NCBI GenBank assembly: GCA_023249635.1
Contig: JAHFCH010000001.1
Coordinates: 1-64,000, forward strand
Source of the DNA: Fibrobacterota bacterium
GTDB lineage: Bacteria > Fibrobacterota > Fibrobacteria > UBA11236
Reading direction: 5' to 3'
Length of the DNA: 64,000 bases
In this document: in pieces, positions 7,911 through 16,423 of the stretch
How positions within the stretch are numbered: position 1 is the first letter of the stretch
Layout of the letters: each line of letters starts with the position of its first letter
Notes under the pieces: model-generated
The model's input: the letters and a program-made list of their open reading frames with translations, nothing else
Database searches by the model: none
What the model was told of the DNA's origin: nothing
Position numbers and translations under genes: made by a program

Positions 7911-8825
7911 ATGCGCAATCCGGTTTACCCTTTCCGTACCACCCTGCTCGCGGTTTTTTTGGGCGCCGCGGCGGCGTCCGCTCAGGTCTCGGCCTTCCAG
8001 GCGGGCAAACATATCGCGAAAGACGGGCTCTCACTGCCTTTCCGGATTTTCATCCCCAAGAATCGCGACCCCGTAAAGGCCTACCCGCTGGTGCTGGCCA
8101 TGCATGGAGCGGGCGAACGCGGCACTGATGACAGCCTGCAATTGACCGTGCACCAGCTTGCTACGGTATGGGCCAGGGACAGCAACCAGGCGAAGTACCC
8201 GGCCTTCATTCTCGCGCCGCAATGCCCGCCGTATCCTGCCGTGTGGGTCAACACCCCTTTCGGCCAGGGTACCTATGATCATTCCAAGCTTACCGTAACC
8301 CCGCCGATGCGGGCCGCCGAGGAATTACTCGATTCCATCGTGAAGGCGTACAAGATCGACACGAATCGGATCTACGTCGTGGGGTTGTCCATGGGCGGAT
8401 ATGCGACCTGGGATCTGGTGATGCGGAACCCCCGCAAGTTCGCGGCGGCGCTTCCCATCTGCGGCGGGGCCGACACCTCTCTCGCAGCGTCAATCAAGCA
8501 TGTGCCGTTGTGGGTGTTCCACGGGGATTCGGACCATACCGTACCGGTTTCCGGATCGCGGGAAATGGTGGCCGCCCTGCGCAAGGCAGGCGGGACGCCG
8601 GTGTACACGGAATACAAGGGAGTGGATCACGGGTCCTGGGGACCGGCATTGCAGGAGCCGAAGCTGGCGGAGTGGTTGTTCACGCAGGTGAGAGCGACGC
8701 CGGTCTCCTTGTCTAGACCGAAACCTAAGCCGCATGGGTTGGGAATTCCTCATTTCCGGGATGGATTGGGACGGGCAACTCCTCGCTATTATTCCAACTT
8801 CACTCCGACCTTCCCGCTCCGCTAG
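7911..8825 (+). CDS. Secreted alpha/beta-hydrolase (esterase / prolyl-oligopeptidase-like fold)
   Basis: The 304-residue protein has a signal peptide ending at ASAQ (about residue 24). VLAMHGAGERG is the oxyanion-side strand. The nucleophile Ser160 lies in GLSMGG, the acid is Asp208 in HGDSDHTVP, and His240 lies in VDHGSW, so the triad is complete. The family contains carbohydrate esterases and carboxylesterases of polysaccharide loci, so removal of acyl groups from a glycan is plausible; the substrate is not shown. The ATG at 7911 was chosen because it begins the signal peptide. The C-terminal 45 residues are low-complexity and look unrelated to the fold. Confidence 0.85.
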   Translation: MRNPVYPFRTTLLAVFLGAAAASAQVSAFQAGKHIAKDGLSLPFRIFIPKNRDPVKAYPLVLAMHGAGERGTDDSLQLTVHQLATVWARDSNQAKYPAFILAPQCPPYPAVWVNTPFGQGTYDHSKLTVTPPMRAAEELLDSIVKAYKIDTNRIYVVGLSMGGYATWDLVMRNPRKFAAALPICGGADTSLAASIKHVPLWVFHGDSDHTVPVSGSREMVAALRKAGGTPVYTEYKGVDHGSWGPALQEPKLAEWLFTQVRATPVSLSRPKPKPHGLGIPHFRDGLGRATPRYYSNFTPTFPLR

Positions 8826-8847
8826 TGACCCGGGATGGAGAGGCGTG

Positions 8848-9705
8848 TCATGGCCGTGTTAAGCGTCGAAAGTGGAAGACCATGGGCGTGGCGAGTACGG
8901 GAGGCAGTCGCTTGAGCAAGGAAAGGGTGCCGGTGCGCTTGAACGCGTGATAGGCGTACTTCACCAGCCCCTTCGCTTGACGCTCGCGGAAGGCGGGATC
9001 GGTATCCAATCGCTCGAATGCCCGATACAACACCCCAGACTCGAACTTCGCCTCCAGACCCGCCTTATGCGCTGCGCGGCGCATCTGCGGAAGCGTAACG
9101 AAGTTGAGCGACTGCCACAGCTCGGAGGCCTTGAGCTTGGGCAGCAGGTGCGCGGTGAGCCGTGGCCACAACGGCACCAGCGGGATGCCAAAATGGGGCT
9201 CGAAGGGCAGCAAGTAGTTCGGGCAAGTATGCACCATCTGCCCACCCGGACTTAGCACCCGCGCCAAGCCTTGCAGCGCCGCCTGCAGATCAGGGATGTG
9301 CTCAAGGACATTGATGGAGTAGATGAAATCATAATCCACACCGCGGAGTTCCTGAGCCGGTATGTCTACGCGCGTGAGTCGCTGAAAGTCCGCCGCCCGC
9401 GCCAGCGCCGCATTCACACCGAAGCCACCCAGCCCAGGTTCCAGCGCGGTGATATGCACTCCTTGGGATTCCAAGTAGGCGCTCAGCAGGCCCATCCCGG
9501 CTCCGACCTCCAGCACCTTCATGCCGGGCTTCAGGTATGGGGAGATGAGCTTGTGCCCGAGCTTCGCTTCGCCTTGCAGCGCCCGCAGGAATCCCTCCGC
9601 CTGCGCCCGATCCCAGTTAAAATGGGGTGCCGCTACATCGACGAACTTGTCCCAAGGTAGACTCTGCAAAAAGGCATCCATCACGCGGCCTCGCTGACGA
9701 TTCAC
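8848..9705 (-). CDS. Class I SAM-dependent methyltransferase
   Basis: The 285-residue protein has the Rossmann SAM-binding motif VLEVGAGMGLLSAYL near residue 65, an acidic strand end (ITALEPG), and the post-motif INVLEHIPDLQAAL, LSPGGQMVHTCPN. This is the Methyltransf_23/11 type, often acting on small molecules, lipids or sugars. It has no signal peptide, so it is cytoplasmic and one of the few non-exported proteins here. The GTG at 9703-9705 is used; an ATG at 9679-9681 is an alternative. It converges on the esterase and follows the terminator of the VWA operon, so it is probably its own unit. Confidence 0.85.
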   Translation of the reverse strand: MNRQRGRVMDAFLQSLPWDKFVDVAAPHFNWDRAQAEGFLRALQGEAKLGHKLISPYLKPGMKVLEVGAGMGLLSAYLESQGVHITALEPGLGGFGVNAALARAADFQRLTRVDIPAQELRGVDYDFIYSINVLEHIPDLQAALQGLARVLSPGGQMVHTCPNYLLPFEPHFGIPLVPLWPRLTAHLLPKLKASELWQSLNFVTLPQMRRAAHKAGLEAKFESGVLYRAFERLDTDPAFRERQAKGLVKYAYHAFKRTGTLSLLKRLPPVLATPMVFHFRRLTRP

Positions 9706-9824
9706 TGGACATTCCCTAGCCTTTTGAGCATAGGTAATTCGAACGCCTTTTCATAGCCCGGCGAGGGCAGCACGGATGAAACCATTCAGTTGTGGACTTG
9801 GCCGGTCGGCGCGAGTGGGAAAAG

Positions 9825-9893
9825 GGGGCCTCCGAAACGTCCGACACCAGGGGGGTCCTAAAGCCGGACGTTTTCATGTGGGCCGGAGGCCCC
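9825..9893 (-). terminator. Large bipartite hairpin, likely terminator of the VWA operon
   Basis: GGGGCCTCCG (9825-9834) pairs with CGGAGGCCCC (9884-9893), and AAACGTCCG (9835-9843) pairs with CGGACGTTT (9865-9873). A 10-base bulge lies on one side. On the minus strand the stem is followed by CTTTTCCC, as expected for termination after the gene ending at 9970. A structured RNA is the alternative. Confidence 0.5.
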
Positions 9894-9969
9894 GACTAAG
9901 CTACTACGGACGTATAGCCCGCTCACATGCCTTCATAAACCTCCCCGGTCGGTTCCGGAATCCTCCGTT

Positions 9970-12756
9970 TCACGGCCGCGCCTGGCGGATGAGCCCCACC
10001 AAGCGTGCCTGGGATCGGATGACGTTGCCTTTCTCCATCTTGATCGTGGTCCGCAGCACGTAGGCACCGGTAGCCGCGGGGTTACCCTCACGCGTACGAT
10101 TGCCCCACAGGATTTCCATCACGCGGCTGCTGTCCTTGGGGCCGGCGGGCAGTTTCCCGAACTCGGCCTGGGGCACGGTGAAATGGATCTTGTTCACGAG
10201 CTGCCCGAAATTGCTGAACACCTGGACTTCGGCGGCGAAGCCCGAGGTGGCCTCGACCCGCGCGCCCACATAGCGACCCGAATCGGACTTGGCCATGGGC
10301 CAGGGCAGGATTTGGCAGCAAGTGCTCTTGAATTCCGGGTCGGGAAGGATCCGCACGCCTGGGGGCGCCACCACGAACCATTGGCCGCCTGAGGCAAGCA
10401 GGTCGCCCGGCATGGCCACATCGTTATGGCGTTCCAGATCCAAAGTGAGCGGATTCGGCGGAGGCAGGAAGGCGTAGGCTACGCGTACGGTTTGATGCGG
10501 GTAATCGGGATTCTCATAAATGATGAGGATGCTGTCCCCGGGACCATGTTGCAGAATGCCGTCCCCGGGAATGGAAGCGTCCGCGGTGATACGGGAGAAA
10601 ATCCCCGAACACCCGGAGGCATCGCTTGACATGCGAACGGACTCCCGGTCATGCCCTACGGAGGGTCGGACCTGAACGCGGGAGCCGTCGCATGGCACGC
10701 CGGCAGGGGGTATGAGGTGGATCTGCAGGTCGGTTTGGTGGTGGGCGACCTGTTCGATCCGTTTGCCGGCGTGGTAGAGAGAGAGGGCAGGGAGCGAGGG
10801 TGGGAGGAAAGGGTAGGCTTTGCGGACGGAGAGTTGCGGATTGGCGGGATCGGGATAGAGGAGCACCAGACTGTCGGTTACCAGGTGCTGCAGCGTCCCG
10901 TCCCCGGCAGCGGGCACATCGGACAAAATCCGCGTGAAGGATCCGGAGAAATAACCTGGTCCCGCGATGAGAGGGATGCTCTCGCGATCACCGCTTCCGG
11001 AAGGCTGGAGCTGCGCCTTGCAATTCGCGCAACGATCCCCGGTGCCCGGCACCAGGCGGATTTCCAGGCGCGACATCTCGGGTAACACCTGGGTTACTTC
11101 TTTGCCTTCGAAGAGCAGTGCGATGGATGCGCGGCCGCCTGCGGGAAGTTCGTATTGCGCGAACTCGCGCGCATCGCGGGGATGTACCCAGCGGAAGCTG
11201 AGGGTCCCTTCCGGGGAAGCCTGCAGGGTCCCATCGCCCTTGGTCGGAGCGGCGCTGTTGCCGTTAAAGGGGTAATCGGGACGTTGGTACAAGCCTGATC
11301 CGTTCCCGTTCAGCGCTATGGATTCGGCATCGCCCCAGGGCTGGGTCCTCGATGGATCCTGGGTGGTGGCCGCCACCGAAACCGTGGGCAAATCCTCGCT
11401 GGGAGTGCCGCGGGTAAGCTGGAGGGTGTAGCTGCTGTTGGTCACGGGATAACCCTTATCCTCGGTACCACGGGGATTAAGGGCCACTAGCCGGGCCTGG
11501 TCGCGGCAAGTCAACCTGGAATCGCTGCCGGTGGCGGCAGGGCCGGTGGCATCCACCCGGAACGAGTATGCGCGAGACGGCGTACCCGTAGTCTCCAACT
11601 TCACGGTGAATTCGTTGCGGCCTTCCTTAAGCGCGAGGATGCTGTCCAGTTGGAAGCTGATGCTGCTGTCCGGATTGGCCCGCATATCCTGGCGCGCGAC
11701 CCGGCTGGATTGCGGCGGGACCAGGGAGGTATTGGTGACGACCAGGGAATCGGGCAGGTTCTGGATGATGATGGATTTGATGACCTCGGCCATGACACGC
11801 TGGATCTCGGCGATGTTCTTGGGGCTGACAAGATGGAAGGTGCCGCCCGTAAGCGTGGATAGCTCCTGGAAACGGGCATAGGGCGCGGTGGGCTTGCCCA
11901 GGAAAATCCCGAAGATGGGGATGTCCTTGCGCACACCCGGCAGATAGTCGAAATTGTCCGGCCCGCCGTCCGATATGAAAACCACGGCCTGCTTGCGGGT
12001 CTTGATCAAGGTCGGATCGGTGAGCCAGGCGTAGGCCTGGGTGAGTGGCGGGCCATAATCGGTCGCCCCGGCCGTATCCAGGATAATGCTGTTCTTGACC
12101 AGGTCGGCCGCGCCCGCCGTACCCAGGCGCACCGGGGGTTGCAGATGATTGATCGCCGGCGGGGTATTCGGCCCGGTGAAGGCGACGGCGCCCGCGGTCG
12201 AGGTGGGCGCGACTTCCTTGATATAGTCGATGGCCTGCTTCATCACCACGCCCCGGGCCCGGAAGGGATCGCCGCTTTGGTACAGGCAGCCCGCATCCGA
12301 AACCAGTTGCGGAATGGTGCGCGTTCCCAGCAAGGTGGTATAGGTCACCGTTCCGTTGGTCGCGGTGTTGGCGCAGCCGCCCAGTTCGTTATGGAACACG
12401 GTGTCCCGGGTGGCGGGATCGATATACGCGTACTTCCCGTTCATGCTTCCGCTGTTATCGTAGATGAAAACGATATCGGCCTCGACCGGGGTAGCGGCTT
12501 GGAAGGCCGTCTTGCAAAGGCGCAACCCGTCCTTGCCGATGCGGGTCGCGTTGGCGGCAGTCTGCAGGGCTTCGCCGCCGAATTGGAGCGCGGCCAAATC
12601 CAGGCAGGTTTCCCCCGCGGCCCCAGGGGTTTCACTCACGTTCAGATCGCAGATTTTCGCGGCGGTTTGGCCCATGCTCGGCGTTACTGCGAGGGCCAGC
12701 CAGAGGCTTCCACGCAGTATGCAATGACATTGTGATGACACGGTTCGTAATGGCAT
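9970..12756 (-). CDS. Secreted von Willebrand factor A protein with repeated DRES/GDG-LQH modules
   Basis: The 928-residue protein has an export signal ending near SMGQ (about 30). A VWA domain follows from about 93, with a metal-ion-dependent adhesion motif DNSGS at residues 100-104 and later TDYG and DGGPDNFD. After about residue 500 come modules in which DRES is followed by GDG, LQH, a short DSLVLLY-type strand and a Y-A/P-F-L-P-P end. At least two occur here and one in the neighbour. The C-terminus carries a FlgD-like tail (FSNFGQLVNK, then WGNR and ATGAYVLRT). It probably mediates metal-dependent protein or surface binding. GGAGG precedes the ATG. It is 23 bp downstream of the second VWA gene, in one operon. 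Confidence 0.82.
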   Translation of the reverse strand: MPLRTVSSQCHCILRGSLWLALAVTPSMGQTAAKICDLNVSETPGAAGETCLDLAALQFGGEALQTAANATRIGKDGLRLCKTAFQAATPVEADIVFIYDNSGSMNGKYAYIDPATRDTVFHNELGGCANTATNGTVTYTTLLGTRTIPQLVSDAGCLYQSGDPFRARGVVMKQAIDYIKEVAPTSTAGAVAFTGPNTPPAINHLQPPVRLGTAGAADLVKNSIILDTAGATDYGPPLTQAYAWLTDPTLIKTRKQAVVFISDGGPDNFDYLPGVRKDIPIFGIFLGKPTAPYARFQELSTLTGGTFHLVSPKNIAEIQRVMAEVIKSIIIQNLPDSLVVTNTSLVPPQSSRVARQDMRANPDSSISFQLDSILALKEGRNEFTVKLETTGTPSRAYSFRVDATGPAATGSDSRLTCRDQARLVALNPRGTEDKGYPVTNSSYTLQLTRGTPSEDLPTVSVAATTQDPSRTQPWGDAESIALNGNGSGLYQRPDYPFNGNSAAPTKGDGTLQASPEGTLSFRWVHPRDAREFAQYELPAGGRASIALLFEGKEVTQVLPEMSRLEIRLVPGTGDRCANCKAQLQPSGSGDRESIPLIAGPGYFSGSFTRILSDVPAAGDGTLQHLVTDSLVLLYPDPANPQLSVRKAYPFLPPSLPALSLYHAGKRIEQVAHHQTDLQIHLIPPAGVPCDGSRVQVRPSVGHDRESVRMSSDASGCSGIFSRITADASIPGDGILQHGPGDSILIIYENPDYPHQTVRVAYAFLPPPNPLTLDLERHNDVAMPGDLLASGGQWFVVAPPGVRILPDPEFKSTCCQILPWPMAKSDSGRYVGARVEATSGFAAEVQVFSNFGQLVNKIHFTVPQAEFGKLPAGPKDSSRVMEILWGNRTREGNPAATGAYVLRTTIKMEKGNVIRSQARLVGLIRQARP

Positions 12757-12779
12757 TGTCCTTACCTCCTACTGCGCGG

Positions 12780-14786
12780 TCATTGCCCGCGCAGCACCCC
12801 CACGATGCGGTTGTACGCGTTCACGGCGCCGGTGCGCGATAAGGTGACCCGGGTCGCGAAGATGTACGCTCCGCTCCCAACAGGATGTCCGTCCGCATCG
12901 CGATTGTCCCAGAGCAAATCAAAAACCCGGCTGCTGTCCCGGGATCCCTTCGGGAGCCGATCGAATTCGGCACGGGTCAAAGCGATCACGGTCTTGCCCA
13001 CGAATTGCCCCAGGTTGGTGAATACGCGCGCCTCCAATTTGAATTCCCCGGAGGCTTCCACCCGCACGCCTACGTATTGCAGGGAATCGGCCGGGACCAG
13101 GGAGGAGCCGAAGGGAGCCCGGTAAATGCAACAGCGGCCTTCGCGGCGGTCGGCCGGAAGATCGAGTCCGGTAGCCATGACGGTCCATCCATCGGCATCG
13201 GCCGCGGCGTCGGGCCGGGGCTTGGCGACCTGGTTCCAGGGCCGCAGATCCAGGGTCACCGGGGCAACCTTGCGGAAGGGCCAGGCCGCGCGCACCACTT
13301 CCAAAGGGAGCTCCTCGTTCACATATATCACAACCAGGCTATCGCCTTCCCCATGCTGCAAAACCCCGTCGCCTGCGGCGGGCTCTCCCATGGCCCGCCG
13401 CAGGGTTCCCCGCGCGTTACCCCCGTTGGGGGACAACGATACGCTTTCACGATCGATTCCCTGCGAGGGCCGCGCCTCCACGGGACAGCCTTGGCACTTT
13501 TCTCCCGCGGAAGGCGTCAGCCGGATTTCCAAAACGCCCTGCTCGCTGGTGACTTCGGAAAGCCGGGCGCCTGCGGCATACATCTCCAGCGAGGCCTGCT
13601 CGCGGCAAGCCAATTCCAAGCCATCGGGAAGCGCCGCTCCGCTTGCAGCGCGACGCACCGTCAGCCCGTATCCGAAAACCGTGTCCTTCCCCACCGCCCC
13701 TTTCGAGGGATCGCTATACGTATATGCCGCGGTATACTCGAAGCGCAACGCGGTGGTATCCGCGCGCAAAGCCATCCGGCCGGGAAGCAGGAAACCGGTC
13801 GCATCCTTGCCCGATCCCGCGCGGGTCTTGCCCGCCGAGGACACGGAAACGCTTTTCGGAACCGTCCCCAGGAAAACCTGGTTCAAAACCTGGGTGCGCA
13901 AAGTGGCCAGCAATTGTGAGCCGGGCTGGTTCACGGTCACGTTTGAACTCTTGGGATTGCTTGCCGAATACCCGTTGGCGCGGATATTCGCCGTCATCTG
14001 CGCGATGGCATCCGGAACCGTCCCACCCGCGTCGAAGTACACGGTGAAGGTTGCCGGCGCCTCCTTGCCTTGGATGAATTCGTTTTCCCGCGCAGCGCGA
14101 TCGGGATGCACGCCGCCCGGCAGACCGTCGGATATGAAGATGAAGTATTGCGAGGCCCGCGGGGAAGCCGCCGTCTTCATGGCCTCCTTGCCGGCGTCGA
14201 AACCCAGGGTGATATCCGTTAACCCCCCGGTGCGCCGCGCGGTCTCGGCGTACAGTTTCAGGCCCGCGCCCGGCACCGCATGGTAGCGCAGCAAGGTCTT
14301 GAGGGTATCCAACCCCGTGCGGCCGCCGGGGAAAACCCGGTTCAAGGCCAGCAGGGGCACGAAAGCGTCATGCCCGTAGACGGCATCCCCGGGAAAGGCG
14401 GATTGGAAAAGCCCATTGTCACGATCGTCGAAATGCAGGATGTCGCTGAATACCACCAACCCGATTTCGGCCGCTGGCGCCGCCGCCTTGATTTCGTCCA
14501 GCAGGGCCGATACCACGCCGAAGCGTGCCCCGGTCAAGTCGATGTCGTCCATGCTCGCCGAATGGTCGATGATGAATACGATGGAGGCGGTACCCGATCC
14601 CACCTGCACGCCTTCGGAGCAGAGCGGCGCGCGGGCTTCCAGGGCGATGGCTTCCACAGGCACGGTAATGACGCTTTTATCGAATCGCGCCGGGCAGTCC
14701 TTGAAGGCGAGATCGCAAACCTGTCCCGCTTGGGCGGCTGCCGCAATGCCGATCGCGATCGCGAATGTGTTTACGAATCCCCGCAC
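12780..14786 (-). CDS. Secreted von Willebrand factor A protein, first gene of the VWA operon
   Basis: The 668-residue protein uses the GTG at 14784-14786, preceded by GGAAGGGG, which starts a good signal peptide (RGFVNTFAIAIGIAAAAQA). An ATG 48 bases upstream would add a charged leader. The VWA motif is DHSAS at about residues 74-78, with a later DGLPGG. One DRES/GDG-LQH module lies near residues 450-520. The FlgD-like tail (FTNLGQFVGK, WDNRDADG, GSGAYIFAT) matches that of its neighbour and of the fibro-slime protein at 55968. Both VWA proteins begin the mature chain with a Cys-Asp-Leu motif. Calcium- or magnesium-dependent adhesion is the likely role; partner unknown. Confidence 0.8.
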   Translation of the reverse strand: MRGFVNTFAIAIGIAAAAQAGQVCDLAFKDCPARFDKSVITVPVEAIALEARAPLCSEGVQVGSGTASIVFIIDHSASMDDIDLTGARFGVVSALLDEIKAAAPAAEIGLVVFSDILHFDDRDNGLFQSAFPGDAVYGHDAFVPLLALNRVFPGGRTGLDTLKTLLRYHAVPGAGLKLYAETARRTGGLTDITLGFDAGKEAMKTAASPRASQYFIFISDGLPGGVHPDRAARENEFIQGKEAPATFTVYFDAGGTVPDAIAQMTANIRANGYSASNPKSSNVTVNQPGSQLLATLRTQVLNQVFLGTVPKSVSVSSAGKTRAGSGKDATGFLLPGRMALRADTTALRFEYTAAYTYSDPSKGAVGKDTVFGYGLTVRRAASGAALPDGLELACREQASLEMYAAGARLSEVTSEQGVLEIRLTPSAGEKCQGCPVEARPSQGIDRESVSLSPNGGNARGTLRRAMGEPAAGDGVLQHGEGDSLVVIYVNEELPLEVVRAAWPFRKVAPVTLDLRPWNQVAKPRPDAAADADGWTVMATGLDLPADRREGRCCIYRAPFGSSLVPADSLQYVGVRVEASGEFKLEARVFTNLGQFVGKTVIALTRAEFDRLPKGSRDSSRVFDLLWDNRDADGHPVGSGAYIFATRVTLSRTGAVNAYNRIVGVLRGQ

Positions 14787-14909
14787 GCCACCCCTTCCAA
14801 GCTCCGTCTCTATCGGTGCTTGGCGCGGCTGCATCCCTGGGCCGCGCGTTTCCTATGGACCTAAGGTATCGGGACGAAGAACATCGCAGGCACAGGCCGC
14901 GCAGGTGGC

Positions 14910-14925
14910 GTTTACTAAAGTAAAC
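14910..14925. promoter_or_regulatory. Inverted repeat GTTTAC-TAAA-GTAAAC (candidate operator)
   Basis: A perfect 6-4-6 repeat 123 bp upstream of the VWA operon start. It has the same arms as the site at 1343-1358 with a different spacer, which argues that the arms are what is recognised. Confidence 0.6.
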
Positions 14926-15025
14926 GCTCCGCCCCTATGACGTTTTTCACATATTCGGTGACGAAAAAGATCCTCATTCGCTCCATCCGTCCCCCATGGG
15001 ATACGCACCGGAAATCGTGACCCGT

Positions 15026-15041
15026 GTTTACAAAAGAAAAC
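15026..15041. promoter_or_regulatory. Imperfect repeat GTTTAC-AAAA-GAAAAC (candidate operator)
   Basis: It matches the GTTTAC/GTAAAC family with one mismatch in the right arm, 118 bp before the ThuA ATG. Together with 14910-14925 it would give one site per divergent unit. Confidence 0.5.
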
Positions 15042-15159
15042 AGGGTCGCCCCGCGCATGCCTGCCGGGCCCGGACGGGGGCATACCTTGGGATCACGTGA
15101 ACGCCGGCGCGGGGATGCGCACTGGGAAACACGGCGGTTACGTTAGAAAAGGGGTCCGT

Positions 15160-16377
15160 ATGCTTGGTGGCAAGGGATTTTCGGGATTGCGCGCTTCCGT
15201 GGTCGCGGCCGTAGGCACTGCCGCTTTGGCGGTTTGCATGGCAGGGGCGCAAGCGCAAGCGACGCATAGCGTCAAGAAGGTATTGCTCTTCGACGTGGAG
15301 AACGGCCATCCGGACGTGAAGCAGAACCTGCGCACGACCCTTACGGCCATGGCCAAGGAGAAGGGATTCGATCTGGATACCGCCGATGGGCCCACCCTCA
15401 ACCTGATGAGCTATTCCAGCCTCAAGAACTACCAGGTCGTGATCTGGGGCTCCAATGAGGGCGGCGATGCCGTTCTCTCTCCCGGCACCATGCAGGACGG
15501 CTTCCAGAAGTGGGTGGAAGAGGGCGGCGGCTACATCGCCTACCATTCCGGCACCGGCGCGGGCTGCTATAGCTGGGAATGGCAATGGTCCATGATGATC
15601 CAGGGTTATGAGCGGGATCAGGGCCAGGGCATCAACGCGGTGGCCCATGTCTATGGTCCTGACGCGCCGGAATACGCGACCTATCCCGTTTCCAAGACCG
15701 TGGGCAATATGCTCAAGGGCATGCCCGATCCCGGAACCCTGTCCGACGAGTGGTATTCCTTCAAGAAGGATCCCCGCAAGGTAGTGCGCATGGAATCGGA
15801 AGAGCCCGCGCGCTTCAAACCCGAGTGGGGCGCCGGCGCTTACGGACTGCATAAGGTATGGGTGCTGTTGTGGACGGATGCGGATACCTGGAACCGCGGC
15901 GGTCCGGTAACCCCCAGCGTGTACATCGGCAAGTTCCATCCCGCCGCTTGGTGCCATATGACCGGCAAGGGCGCCACCGTGCAGATGACCTTCGGCCATC
16001 AGATCAATCCCAGCATCTTCACCCAGAGCAACGGATTCGGCAAGGAGCTCCTTTGGCGCTCCATCCGCTGGGCGGCCAAGGACCCGGGGTATTGGGACAC
16101 CACCGGGGTGGGCACGCGGCCCATTGAAATGAGCACGGGCACCAATGCCCTGGCGCAACCCATGGACCTGCTCTCCGGACCGGGGCAGGTTACCCTCTCG
16201 TTCCCCAGCGCGGGACGGCATACCTTCACGGTGGCGGACGCCACCGGTCGCATTGCCTACCGTGGCCGGGGGACCGGGGCCCGCGACTATGATCTCTCCT
16301 TCCTGGCCAAGGGGATGTACCAGGTCGACGCGCGGGCAGGGAAGTCGCGCGTACGCCGTCAGTTCCTGAAATTCTGA
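15160..16377 (+). CDS. Secreted ThuA-like protein with C-terminal tail
   Basis: The 405-residue protein has a signal peptide ending near AQA. It has a ThuA-like (trehalose-utilisation, class I glutamine-amidotransferase-like) fold: VLLFDVENGHPDVKQN, YQVVIWGSNEGGD, the strand-turn WVEEGGGYIAYHSG, and the late GKGATVQMTFGHQ. ThuA proteins are linked to oxidised (3-keto) disaccharide metabolism; secreted versions are common beside sugar dehydrogenases. A tail (HTFTVADATGRIAYRGRG, then GMYQVDARAG) ends the chain. The ATG at 15160 follows GAAAAGGGG and begins the signal. It heads an operon with an outer-membrane barrel and a PVC-type dehydrogenase. The exact reaction is not known. Confidence 0.8.
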   Translation: MLGGKGFSGLRASVVAAVGTAALAVCMAGAQAQATHSVKKVLLFDVENGHPDVKQNLRTTLTAMAKEKGFDLDTADGPTLNLMSYSSLKNYQVVIWGSNEGGDAVLSPGTMQDGFQKWVEEGGGYIAYHSGTGAGCYSWEWQWSMMIQGYERDQGQGINAVAHVYGPDAPEYATYPVSKTVGNMLKGMPDPGTLSDEWYSFKKDPRKVVRMESEEPARFKPEWGAGAYGLHKVWVLLWTDADTWNRGGPVTPSVYIGKFHPAAWCHMTGKGATVQMTFGHQINPSIFTQSNGFGKELLWRSIRWAAKDPGYWDTTGVGTRPIEMSTGTNALAQPMDLLSGPGQVTLSFPSAGRHTFTVADATGRIAYRGRGTGARDYDLSFLAKGMYQVDARAGKSRVRRQFLKF

Positions 16378-16423
16378 GCCCGGATCCTTTACACCTGAAA
16401 TCCTGAGCCGCCACGGGAGCGTT

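Larger units (their letters stand above)
14787..15159. other. Divergent intergenic region with two GTTTAC-type sites
   Basis: These 373 bases separate the VWA operon from the ThuA operon. I see no gene. The region holds two inverted repeats of the GTTTAC/GTAAAC kind, 116 bases apart start to start. Confidence 0.7.

Noticed and set aside
9776-10063. 95-codon open frame after the methyltransferase
   Set aside because: It runs through the terminator hairpin and into the VWA gene on the other strand.
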